Below are positions 1 to 10,246 of a stretch of 24,876 bases of DNA, piece by piece. Within the stretch, counting starts at the first letter, position 1; the number at the start of each line of letters is the position of its first letter. Origin of the DNA: an uncultured Collinsella sp. GTDB taxonomy: Bacteria; Actinomycetota; Coriobacteriia; Coriobacteriales; Coriobacteriaceae. The notes beneath the pieces were generated by a model. That model ran no database searches. It saw nothing but the letters and a program-made list of their open reading frames with translations, and was not told the origin of the DNA. Location: NCBI GenBank assembly GCA_902493915.1, contig CABUQY010000023.1:1-24876 (forward strand), given 5' to 3'. The position numbers and the translations under genes are program-made.

Positions 1-6
1 CGGGTT

Positions 7-42
7 CCCACATTCATCAGCACATGTGCGGATGAATGTGGG
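7..42. repeat. 36-bp near-perfect palindrome at the end of the radical SAM frame
   Basis: Twelve-base arms (7-18 and 31-42) are perfectly complementary, and the 12-base centre contains its own palindrome GCACATGTGC (20-29), so only positions 19 and 30 fail to pair. The stop codon of the radical SAM frame lies in the left arm. It could be the subterminal hairpin of an inserted element, or a terminator; there is no T-tract. Confidence 0.7.
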
Positions 43-679
43 AGGTGTTCGGATGAAGTTGATAATCAAGGTTGAAAGAATTCACAGCAGTGTCATTCAA
101 AAGCGTTCCGTTGGTCGTAATAGAATAGGTAAAGTTTCTATTGGGGTATATTCTTTTTGAATAGTCGACCGTTTTCCATATCAGCGGCTCGTTAATCATG
201 GGTTCCCCACCAAAAAAGACGATCGCAAGCGTTTCGTTTTCCGATGAACTTGCGACGAGGTAGTCGACCGCCTTGAAGGCTATCTCGTCTGTCATCAGCA
301 GAGGAGACGTTCCATAATCTCCTTTACCGGCAAAACAGTAACTACAACCAAGGTTGCATGCATGTGAAACGTGGAGTTCGATGGATCTAAGTTTTCGAGG
401 CGTGTCTTTTGTTAAGAAAGTCCGCTCAGACAATCGTTGATACTCATCAATGTCGTCTTCAAGTTCTGCTATGGTCGTTTGGTCGTAGCCTTTCGCAGCA
501 AGTGACTTTGTTAGCAACTTCGAGTTGACCGTTCTTCCCGATGCTTCAAATATGCGAAGCGCATCTTCTGATGCTTGGTCAACCTGAAAGCAATTGCGAG
601 TGACCTCATCGAAGCAGTAACGACGATCACTTACTGAGAAAAAATGCATACGTTCCTCAATTTCATGCTGGACTGGCAC
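17..679 (-). CDS. Truncated radical SAM (SCIFF-maturase-like) peptide maturase
   Basis: Radical SAM enzyme of the SPASM/RiPP-maturase type, which would bind a 4Fe-4S cluster and SAM to install a thioether or similar link in a small peptide. Seen: the cluster motif CNLGCSYC, followed by FAGKGDYG and an LM pair as in SCIFF maturases, then the SAM-contacting FFGGEP and TNGTLL motifs. The N-terminal 90 residues resemble the RRE-like leader region of this group. Start is GTG at 679; an ATG at 649 preceded by GAGGA is an alternative. Full-length relatives have about 450 residues with C-terminal SPASM cysteines; here the frame stops after 220, and the last 15 residues are encoded by the palindrome at 7-42. 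So the gene is either broken there or frameshifted; the window edge hides the rest. No precursor peptide was recognised nearby. The radical SAM assignment is firm; the substrate is unknown. Confidence 0.75.
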   Translation of the reverse strand: MPVQHEIEERMHFFSVSDRRYCFDEVTRNCFQVDQASEDALRIFEASGRTVNSKLLTKSLAAKGYDQTTIAELEDDIDEYQRLSERTFLTKDTPRKLRSIELHVSHACNLGCSYCFAGKGDYGTSPLLMTDEIAFKAVDYLVASSSENETLAIVFFGGEPMINEPLIWKTVDYSKRIYPNRNFTYSITTNGTLLNDTAVNSFNLDYQLHPNTSHIHPHMC

Positions 680-1165
680 TAACCTTGTTTATTGTTGCGC
701 AGCTATAAAAAACCACCAGCGGGGATTCGGTGTGCGGCCCAATCGGACTCCCAAAAGGTTCTATTTGAGACTGGCAGGCTTTGTGTTGTTGGCACTTCGA
801 CAGCGCTCTTTATTCCAACATGGAGCCTCGCAGTTTGAGTCGACTTGCCTCTGGAAGGTCCGATCTTAACTTGATTTAGGATGAAAACAGATTACAGGCG
901 CGCTCCTCTAGAAAGAAAGGAAACCAATCGCCGCCTTTCACCAGGAAAGTTTTTATAGCCCACCTCGAGCAAAATGAAAGATGCGAGAGCGATTGGGGAA
1001 CAACGCGAATCTCCCCTTTTGGGTGGGAGCGAGCCTTCAGCCACCGGCGAACGACTCGCCCTGGTCAGAATCTGGAAGTGGTGCCGGGCCGCTTGGGCCT
1101 CCCCGGTGACTTCGTGGGGCTTACCTGCCTGACGTCGAGGAGTACATCCGCAAGATTCGTTCCCT
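680..1165. other. Gene-poor gap between the maturase fragment and the FHA gene
   Basis: No convincing gene. The left end must hold the promoter of the leftward maturase gene. Around 1119-1190 (+) a short frame reads AYLPDVEEYIRKIRSL and ends at a TAG at 1188-1190, but it is preceded by a stop at 1107-1109, so at most it is a remnant of a decayed gene. I cannot assign it to a family. Confidence 0.4.
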
Positions 1166-1639
1166 ATGCCGTTTGCTCTCACGCCCGCCTTAGTTCCAAG
1201 TCGGGCGAGCCGCCGCGCTCATGCGACCCGTGGCGGCGACACGTCGACGCCGCGCTCGCTGAGCACATCTTCGGTCGCGGGCGAGCACGAGGTCGCGCCG
1301 GCGCATCCGCTGGGACTGCTGTGCGTGCAAAACGGCTACGTGGTGAGCGTCCCGCGCTGGATTCAGCCGAGTGAGGAAGGCGTTGAGATCGGCGCGCTGG
1401 CAACGGGGGAGGGCGGCATCACCGACGACGTCTCGGCCCGCCATGCCCATATCTGGTGCGACGAGTCTGGCGCATGGTTTGTCGAGGACCTGTCGTCCAC
1501 TAACGGCACCGTGGTGGTAAACGGGGTCACGAGTGTGTGTATTCAAGTAGAGCCCGGCCGCTCCGCCCAGCTCAACCCCGGCGACGAGCTCAAACTCGGC
1601 GAATCCACCACCTACGCCATCCTGCTCGGCGCCCTCTAG
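1166..1639 (+). CDS. FHA-domain protein, probably 5'-truncated
   Basis: C-terminal forkhead-associated (FHA) domain, a phosphothreonine-binding module usually acting with Ser/Thr kinases. The diagnostic string is visible: SARHAHI, then EDLSSTNGTVVVNG, then LNPGDELKLGES (roughly residues 80-155). The first 50 residues are low-complexity, rich in Arg/Ser/Ala, and look like a linker rather than a real N-terminus. No Shine-Dalgarno sequence precedes the ATG at 1166, and the frame is closed by a stop at 1130-1132. The protein is therefore either a small FHA protein with a disordered N-tail or the remaining 3' end of a larger gene. Its stop codon abuts the dispersed repeat at 1639. The domain call is firm; start and completeness are uncertain. 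Confidence 0.65.
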   Translation: MPFALTPALVPSRASRRAHATRGGDTSTPRSLSTSSVAGEHEVAPAHPLGLLCVQNGYVVSVPRWIQPSEEGVEIGALATGEGGITDDVSARHAHIWCDESGAWFVEDLSSTNGTVVVNGVTSVCIQVEPGRSAQLNPGDELKLGESTTYAILLGAL

Positions 1640-1688
1640 CCGGCAGTTAGGGACGTTCCTTTCCTGCCGGTACTTGGGGACACTCCTT
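1639..1688. repeat. Dispersed intergenic repeat, copy 1
   Basis: Copy of a family that recurs at 10156-10206 and 17469-17519. Each has CCGGCA, 19 bases containing GGGACG(T/G)TCCTTTCC, then TGCCGG, followed by a second CTTGGGGACA-like segment. CCGGCA/TGCCGG can form a stem. This copy is the most diverged (AGGGACG instead of GGGGACG). It resembles REP-type repeats associated with transposases in other bacteria; the link is inferred. Confidence 0.7.
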
Positions 1689-1737
1689 GGCGCGTCAGAG
1701 CCAGTCGTCCGGGGATGGAGGGACCATTCTGGCCTTT

Positions 1738-1809
1738 GGCGGTCACCCGAGGTAAACCTTTACCGCCCGCCTATATTTGTCGAAATTACACTTAACGGCG
1801 GGGTACAAT
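1738..1809 (+). promoter_or_regulatory. Candidate nifJ promoter with inverted-repeat operator
   Basis: An inverted repeat GGTAAA-cc-TTTACC (1751-1764) lies just upstream of TTGTCG (1777-1782) and a good -10 hexamer TACAAT (1804-1809). The -35/-10 spacing of 21 bases is longer than ideal, which suggests an activator-dependent or misassigned -35. It would give a leader of about 280 bases before the nifJ start; that leader holds a small hairpin CCCGGC-AATC-GCCGGG at 2043-2058 and no convincing gene. Confidence 0.4.
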
Positions 1810-2090
1810 AAACCCGCATGCGGATTTCCGTTGCGGGCGCTTCCCATCGCCGGGGCGTGCCCGGGAGCATCCGGCATGCGGCCTTTGCGGCGCTCGGTCA
1901 TGTGCAAGACGGGTAGCTGGGCCTGTGGAGCGCGTGCAGCCCTCCTCGCCTTGGCATGCCTTCTCTCCACGCCATGTGCCTGCTGCTCAGTCTGCCTGCC
2001 AGATGATTGGAAGCAACAGCGAAAATCCCATCACGCCAACATCCCGGCAATCGCCGGGGCCTGTATACCTATATGAGAGGAGAGGGGTAT

Positions 2091-5630
<3,540 letters not shown>

Positions 5631-5640
5631 GTCTCCCACC

Positions 5641-5765
5641 GCAGGATCTGAGGGCTGACCTTCACGGACGTCCTCGGACATGAAAGAACCCCCGCTGCGC
5701 ACTACGTGCGGCGGGGGTTCTTTCGTCCTGCGGAGTGTCCGCAAAGGTCAGCCCTCAGATCCTGC
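5641..5765. terminator. 125-bp inverted-repeat terminator after nifJ
   Basis: The core is a perfect 13-bp stem AAAGAACCCCCGC/GCGGGGGTTCTTT (5683-5695 and 5711-5723), whose loop has a further CGCAC/GTGCG stem, followed by TTTCG. Outside it a second perfect inverted repeat of 22 bp (5641-5662 and 5744-5765) encloses the core, with partly complementary sequence between. The core alone suffices as a bidirectional terminator for nifJ and the convergent ATPase gene. Confidence 0.85.
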
Positions 5766-5835
5766 TACGACTACGTCCTTGGATTGTGTGGGCGGATGAA
5801 GGACGTGGTTGTGGGGGCCTTTTGTCCCTTTGCTT

Positions 5836-5856
5836 TTTCGCGGCTTTGCCGCGAAA
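5836..5856. terminator. Perfect hairpin TTTCGCGGC-ttt-GCCGCGAAA
   Basis: A 9-bp perfect stem with a 3-base loop in the gap between the convergent nifJ and ATPase genes. It could terminate leftward transcripts from the ATPase gene; on that strand it is followed by an A-rich rather than a T-rich stretch, so function is uncertain. Confidence 0.4.
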
Positions 5857-5917
5857 CGCGCAGCACCTTGGGAAATGCATTGATGCGTGGACGGGGCTGG
5901 ATTGCGGATTCAAATGG

Positions 5918-7279
5918 CTAGAGAGATATGGGTGCGAACGAGAAATCGTTATTGGGGTCATCCTTTTCCATAAATTCATCGAGACAAAACGTCATGTAGA
6001 TTGGAACGTACAGAACCTTGCCCTCTTTGCTGAGATTCTCGTGGCTCAGTACAACGGCCTCGGGAATTTTGTACTCGCCCACACTCATCAGACGATCGAG
6101 AGCCGCATGCGCTCGAACCTTCTTGCCCGATTTGACCTCGATTGGGACAACATGCCCGTGGGCGCCTTCGATCACAAAGTCAACTTCACCGACCTCACGC
6201 GTTTGGTAGTACCATGCATCCGCCCCGAGGGCAACGAGTTCCTGCGCGACCACGTTCTCATAGAGACCGCCAAGGTTGGGAGTTTTCATATCAAGATAGA
6301 CAGCGCGTGCAGTGCTGCCGGGGTACCGCGATGCGAGCATGCCTGTATCAGACTCATATAGTTTGAAGGCCGTCGTTTTCTCCGTCCTCTTGAGAGGACT
6401 CCGTGGCTCCGTCACCCTGGCGACCATCAATCCAACACCTGCGTTAACAAGCCACAGGAAATCCTGCTCATATTTTTTAAGGCGAGCTCCCTCACCCAGA
6501 GACGAAACAACAAAGCGATGAGATTCCGCCTCAAGCTGAACGGGAATTTGCTCAAAAATCGACCGAACGTTAAACGCTCGAGTCGATGCATATTTTGAGA
6601 TATCGCTTTTGTACTGATCGACCAGCTGAGTTTGAAGCTCACGTGTGCTCACGAGCGAATAACCCGAATCAATATAATTCTGAACGACCTCCGGCATGCC
6701 GCCGCAAACGATATAAGCTCTATAGTTCTTGAGCATCGCCTCATGAATATAGTTTTCGACAGGATGTTTCTCGACAAGGCAGCTGCGAATGCCTGCAAGC
6801 ACATTCTCGCTAACGCTGTTTGCCCAACAAAACTCTTCAAAATCCATCGGGCGCATAACAATGTGTTCTACATACCCCACCGGAAAAGAAGAGATCCCCT
6901 TAAACTCAGTCCCAAGCATAGACCCCGAGAAGACATAGCTAAAGCGCCCATCCTCGACCAACGCCTTCATGAGTGTAACGATCTGCGGATACTCCTGAAT
7001 CTCATCGACAAAGACAAGCGTATCGCCCTCAACAAGCGGCACATCCGCAAGAAGGGCTACGCGATTGATAAAGTCAACGGAGTTCTTTGCGCCAACAAGT
7101 GCATTCCTTGCTTCGACATCGAGTAGTAAATTGACCTCAAAATACGAAGCGTAGTTGCTTTTTCCAAACGCGCGAATTGCATAGCTCTTGCCAATCTGAC
7201 GCGCACCAGTAACGAGCAATGCCTTATTGGAGTTATTCTTCCAGCTCAAAAGCCTATCAGTGACCTTACGGCGTAGCAT
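5918..7279 (-). CDS. AAA_14 / DUF4143 ATPase
   Basis: Member of the AAA_14 plus DUF4143 family, whose cellular role is not established. Seen: Walker A GARQIGKS (residues 25-32), Walker B LVFVDEIQ (about 88-95) and the sensor-like FSGS. A C-terminal DUF4143 region carries a PD-(D/E)xK-like nuclease signature: VGEVDF with Asp367, then IEVKSG with Glu381 and Lys383. The length of 453 residues is typical. ATG at 7279 was chosen because GGGGG precedes it and the protein then begins MLRRKV; the longer frame up to 7381 is the upstream repeat region translated. It is monocistronic. AT-rich flanks and lower GC than its neighbours hint at horizontal acquisition. Confidence 0.85.
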   Translation of the reverse strand: MLRRKVTDRLLSWKNNSNKALLVTGARQIGKSYAIRAFGKSNYASYFEVNLLLDVEARNALVGAKNSVDFINRVALLADVPLVEGDTLVFVDEIQEYPQIVTLMKALVEDGRFSYVFSGSMLGTEFKGISSFPVGYVEHIVMRPMDFEEFCWANSVSENVLAGIRSCLVEKHPVENYIHEAMLKNYRAYIVCGGMPEVVQNYIDSGYSLVSTRELQTQLVDQYKSDISKYASTRAFNVRSIFEQIPVQLEAESHRFVVSSLGEGARLKKYEQDFLWLVNAGVGLMVARVTEPRSPLKRTEKTTAFKLYESDTGMLASRYPGSTARAVYLDMKTPNLGGLYENVVAQELVALGADAWYYQTREVGEVDFVIEGAHGHVVPIEVKSGKKVRAHAALDRLMSVGEYKIPEAVVLSHENLSKEGKVLYVPIYMTFCLDEFMEKDDPNNDFSFAPISL

Positions 7280-7293
7280 TAAACCCCCAAATG

Positions 7294-7377
7294 ACAAAAA
7301 TTGACAGATAGAATCGCCTAAAATCATACAAAAATTGGCAGATAATAACGTCGTAAATATACAAAAATTAGGAGATA
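7294..7377. repeat. Three 17-bp direct repeats upstream of the ATPase gene
   Basis: Copies at 7294-7310, 7328-7344 and 7361-7377 share ACAAAAATT, then two or three variable bases, then AGATA. They are spaced 34 and 33 bases apart, about three helical turns, so a protein could bind all three on one DNA face. They lie directly before the ATPase ribosome-binding site and are probably an operator or iteron array. Confidence 0.75.
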
Positions 7378-7431
7378 GCAAAGGTTCGAATAGGCCTCAA
7401 GGCCGCTGAAACAGTGCTCTACTTTGCGAAG

Positions 7432-7465
7432 GGGCTGGGGACGCTGTTGGGTGCGTCTCCAGCCC
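7432..7465. terminator. 13-bp stem-loop downstream of the unknown/DUF3830 unit
   Basis: Arms 7432-7444 and 7453-7465 pair over 13 positions with one G-T wobble; the loop is 8 bases. It lies about 55 bases beyond the stop of the leftward gene ending at 7521, so a terminator is plausible. No T-tract follows on that strand. Confidence 0.45.
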
Positions 7466-7520
7466 TCTGATACTTACTTTGGATTCCGATGGTGGGGTGT
7501 TGTCGGTGCTGCTTGCTTGG

Positions 7521-8045
7521 TTACCTTGTCTCGCCGCTCTCTGTGCGTAGGCGGTAGCCGTGGACGAGGTCGCTAATAGCCGGCCAGGGAATCTGGCGGT
7601 CGACCCAAAATTGGAGCTGGACCAGATAGCGCTCGGTGGCGCGGGTGAGGGCAGCGAACTGTTCGTGAGTCTCGACCTGGGCGTAGAGGTCACGGCTGTG
7701 GGCGAGGATTGCCGTCGTGTCATCCATTTTGCCGGTGACGTCGAAGGCGCCCGAGAACCAGTCGCACAGGCGCGCGGCGCTGTTGTTGATCGTTGAAAGG
7801 TCGGCGGTGCCGTCGTTGGCGTTTTCGTTGGCCTGGGCTCGCAGGAGGGAGAGGGCGTCGGCGGCGTTCATACAGTAGCCGACGGTGAAGTTCCAGACGG
7901 CGAATTCGCGGCCGGTGTCGAGCTTGCGTCGGCGCATGTAATCGATATCGCGCGGCTCCTCGAGCATCATTTGGTCGGCGAGGGCCTCAAGTGCAGTGGT
8001 GTACTCGGCAAGGTCGAGTGCGAACAGGGTGTTGATATCCATCAT
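7521..8045 (-). CDS. Hypothetical protein (174 aa)
   Basis: Soluble, mostly alpha-helical-looking protein of 174 residues with no signal peptide, membrane segment or motif that I recognise. It is acidic in the N-terminal half, with several Trp/Tyr/Leu-rich stretches such as ERYLVQLQFWVDRQ near residue 145. It starts at the first of two tandem ATGs, two bases after the stop of the upstream gene. GGAGG, overlapping that gene's last codons, serves as ribosome-binding site, so the two genes are almost certainly translationally coupled and functionally linked. No function can be assigned. Confidence 0.75.
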   Translation of the reverse strand: MMDINTLFALDLAEYTTALEALADQMMLEEPRDIDYMRRRKLDTGREFAVWNFTVGYCMNAADALSLLRAQANENANDGTADLSTINNSAARLCDWFSGAFDVTGKMDDTTAILAHSRDLYAQVETHEQFAALTRATERYLVQLQFWVDRQIPWPAISDLVHGYRLRTESGETR

Positions 8046-8047
8046 CT

Positions 8048-8464
8048 TTAGGCCTCCGTTTCGATCTCGACGATTTCGTTTTTAATGTACATGCCCTGGT
8101 TGTCCCAGACATTGCGGCAGGCGGCGGCAAAACGCCCGCGGTCGGCTTCGCAGATGCGGGCGAACATGTTGCAGGTGCCAAAGGGCTCACACACGTCAAA
8201 GAAGATGCAAATTGACGACCAACCGCCATACCAGCTCACGGCGCCCGCCGGCTCGTGAAAGACGGGGTTCTCGATGTGCTCGTAATTGGCGATGGGGCCC
8301 GATACGGGATAGGTTACCTCGGCATCGCAGATCTTGGCCGAAAAGATACGTGACTCGACCGGACAGGACGATTCGAACAGCTTGCATGTCTCGGGAGCCT
8401 TGTCCCAGAGCATATCGGCGAGAAACGTCTCGCCATTCAGCGTGATCTTGAGCATTTTTGTCAT
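8048..8464 (-). CDS. DUF3830-like (cyclophilin-fold) protein
   Basis: A 138-residue cytosolic protein. The N-terminal pattern MLKITLNGETFLADMLWDKA followed by PETCKLFES matches the start of DUF3830-type, cyclophilin-like-fold proteins (a strand, then a Lxx-APxTCxxF helix). The family's function is not established; no peptidyl-prolyl isomerase activity should be assumed. The start at 8464 is supported by GAGGAGG seven to eleven bases upstream; a longer in-frame extension to 8551 has no such signal. It contains seven cysteines, high for its size. It is the first gene of a two-gene leftward unit with the 174-residue unknown protein. Confidence 0.65.
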   Translation of the reverse strand: MTKMLKITLNGETFLADMLWDKAPETCKLFESSCPVESRIFSAKICDAEVTYPVSGPIANYEHIENPVFHEPAGAVSWYGGWSSICIFFDVCEPFGTCNMFARICEADRGRFAAACRNVWDNQGMYIKNEIVEIETEA

Positions 8465-9066
8465 AGTAAGGACCTCCTCAATCCGTCGCTCAAGGGGTTC
8501 GCTGGCGGATAAGGAGAAGACAGCAGCGGGGTCGCCGAACCCAAACTTCACGACAGATCTCTGTCGCCCCAGCCCGCGCTGTTCTTCGCTAAAGTACCAT
8601 GCCGCAATTGCGCGCGCAATAACAGTTTTTGATTTTCTGGAAGCGGCAATCGACGAGACGGCTCGCCGGCTGCCGGCCGACGCGCGGCATAGGCGCTCGT
8701 CTATTCCTTATGCTGGATGAAAAACGCCATGTTATTGCAGGGCTGCATACTCGTCCAATAAGTGCATAGAATCTCGTATAGTGCGAGTAAGACTTTGCGC
8801 TGTCTGTTTTGTGTTTAGCAAAGATACAGTTTGTATAATCTGGTCTAATCCCTGCTCTATTAAAATAAAGTTGCACGTAAATGACGTAGATATGCTTGAG
8901 CTGGGGTTCTGTACGCTGAGCGGATAAAAACGACCGTTCACCGTTCAACTATTTTCAAAATGAATAAAATGAGCGATAAAGAGAATATAAACCTTAATAA
9001 ACTCGCGTATTGCACGGGCGCGGGTTATTAATGGGTTGTAGGCCTTTTACAGAAAGGATTCCAGCA
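8465..9066. promoter_or_regulatory. 600-bp divergent intergenic region; -10 candidate for arcC
   Basis: No gene was found in this gap between the leftward DUF3830 gene and arcC. The right half (8720-9000) is clearly AT-rich compared with its surroundings. A consensus -10 TATAAT sits at 8834-8839, with TTGTGT at 8809-8814 (19-base spacing) as a weak -35; that would give arcC an mRNA leader of about 225 bases. No riboswitch fold was recognised. Confidence 0.45.
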
Positions 9067-10029
9067 ATGTCTAAGCCTCTTGGCAAGCCCGATCGTATTG
9101 TCGTCGCCCTTGGCGGCAACGCCCTCGGCAACAACCCCGTTGAGCAGATCGAGGCCGTGAGCAACACCGCTCACGCTCTCCTCGGCCTGATCGAGCAGGG
9201 CAACGAGATCATCATCACCCACGGCAACGGCCCGCAGGTCGGCATGATCCAGAACGCCTTCGCCGCCGCCCACGACGCCATCGGCACCCCCGAGATGCCG
9301 CTGCCCGAGTGCGGCGCCATGTCCCAGGGCTACATCGGCTATCACCTGCAGCAGGGCATCGGCCGCGAGATGCACAAGCGCTACAAGCGCTGGCACGCCG
9401 CCACCGTCGTCACCCAGATCGAGTGCGACCCGGACGATCCCGCGTTCAAGAACCCGACCAAGCCGATTGGCCCCTTCTACACCGAGGAGCAGGCCAAGGA
9501 GTTCATGGCCGAGGATCCCTCCAAGGTCTTCGTCGAGGATTCCGGACGCGGCTGGCGTCGCGTCGTCGCTTCTCCCGATCCTAAGAAGATCGTCGAGGCT
9601 GACTCCATCCTCAACCTGCTCGACAACGAGTTCATCGTCATCGCCTGCGGTGGCGGCGGCATCCCCGTCGTCCGCGACTACGAGAACAAGGGCTGCTACA
9701 AGGGCGTTCCCGCCGTCATCGACAAGGACCTGGGCGGCGAGCTGCTGGCCGAGGACTGCGACGCCGACGTTCTGTTCCTGCTGACTGCCGTTGAGCATGT
9801 CGCCATCAACTTTGGCAAGCCCAACCAGGAGGAGCTCGAGGACCTCACCGCCGACGAGGCCGAGCGCCTGGCCGACGAGGGCCAGTTCGGCAAGGGTTCC
9901 ATGGAGCCCAAGGTCCGCGCTGCCATCAAGTTCGCCCGTTCCCGCAAGGGCCGCACCTGCATCATCGGTGCTCTGGACAAGGCCGCCGAGACCATGGCCG
10001 GTCTCTCCGGTACCCGCATCCACGAGTAG
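9067..10029 (+). CDS. arcC: Carbamate kinase
   Basis: Transfers the phosphate of carbamoyl phosphate to ADP, yielding ATP and carbamate, the energy-conserving last step of arginine-deiminase-like, agmatine or purine-derived ureide breakdown. It belongs to the amino-acid kinase family. Seen: VVALGGNAL near residue 12, THGNGPQVGM near 54, and the nucleotide-binding ACGGGGIPVV near 195. Its 320 residues match the family (about 310). ATG at 9067 is preceded by AGAAAGGA and gives the typical short N-terminus; upstream ATGs in the same frame lack such support. It stands alone, without arcA or arcB beside it, so the source of carbamoyl phosphate is encoded elsewhere. Its codon bias is the strong G/C type also seen in nifJ, suggesting high expression. 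Confidence 0.95.
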   Translation: MSKPLGKPDRIVVALGGNALGNNPVEQIEAVSNTAHALLGLIEQGNEIIITHGNGPQVGMIQNAFAAAHDAIGTPEMPLPECGAMSQGYIGYHLQQGIGREMHKRYKRWHAATVVTQIECDPDDPAFKNPTKPIGPFYTEEQAKEFMAEDPSKVFVEDSGRGWRRVVASPDPKKIVEADSILNLLDNEFIVIACGGGGIPVVRDYENKGCYKGVPAVIDKDLGGELLAEDCDADVLFLLTAVEHVAINFGKPNQEELEDLTADEAERLADEGQFGKGSMEPKVRAAIKFARSRKGRTCIIGALDKAAETMAGLSGTRIHE

Positions 10030-10051
10030 TCTCTACTCTGTTGCCTCTCTC

Positions 10052-10124
10052 GTGGGCGCCAGGCAAAGCGCCCACAAACTAGCCTCTCTTCATGAGCCCC
10101 GCAGTCCGCTCCGGCTGCGGGGCT
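10052..10124 (+). terminator. Tandem hairpins and intrinsic terminator of arcC
   Basis: A first hairpin GTGGGCGC/GCGCCCAC (10052-10059 and 10068-10075) is followed by a 10-bp stem AGCCCCGCAG/CTGCGGGGCT (10095-10104 and 10115-10124) that runs into TTTTGCT. The second is a standard Rho-independent terminator; the first may add processing or stability. Confidence 0.85.
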
Positions 10125-10138
10125 TTTGCTATTCACCT

Positions 10139-10217
10139 AGTCATTGGGGACAAACCCGGCACTTGGGGACGGTCCTTTCCTGCCGGCAGCTTGGGACAGT
10201 CCTTAATAGTCATTGGG
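10139..10217. repeat. Dispersed intergenic repeat, copy 2 (left flank of the IS110 element)
   Basis: From 10162 to 10206 it is identical to 17475-17519 except for one base (GACGG versus GACGT). A short TAGTCATTGGG segment occurs on both sides of it (10139 and 10207); the second copy is cut by the IS110 element at about 10217. Together with 11630-11712 it reconstructs the unoccupied site. Confidence 0.8.
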
Positions 10218-10246
10218 TGTTCCTATAGTTTTGTCAACCGTCGGGG

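Noticed and set aside
1777..2076. 99-residue open frame in the nifJ leader
   Set aside because: No ribosome site, Cys/Ala-rich low-complexity product, and it overlaps the likely promoter and the start of the nifJ leader.
8048..8551. Longer form of the DUF3830-like protein starting at 8551
   Set aside because: The extra 29 residues have no ribosome site, whereas GAGGAGG stands at the right distance before the ATG at 8464 and the family pattern starts there.
9028..10023. Long antisense frame over arcC
   Set aside because: Same codon-bias artefact; no ribosome site, no domain, fully overlapped by a certain gene.
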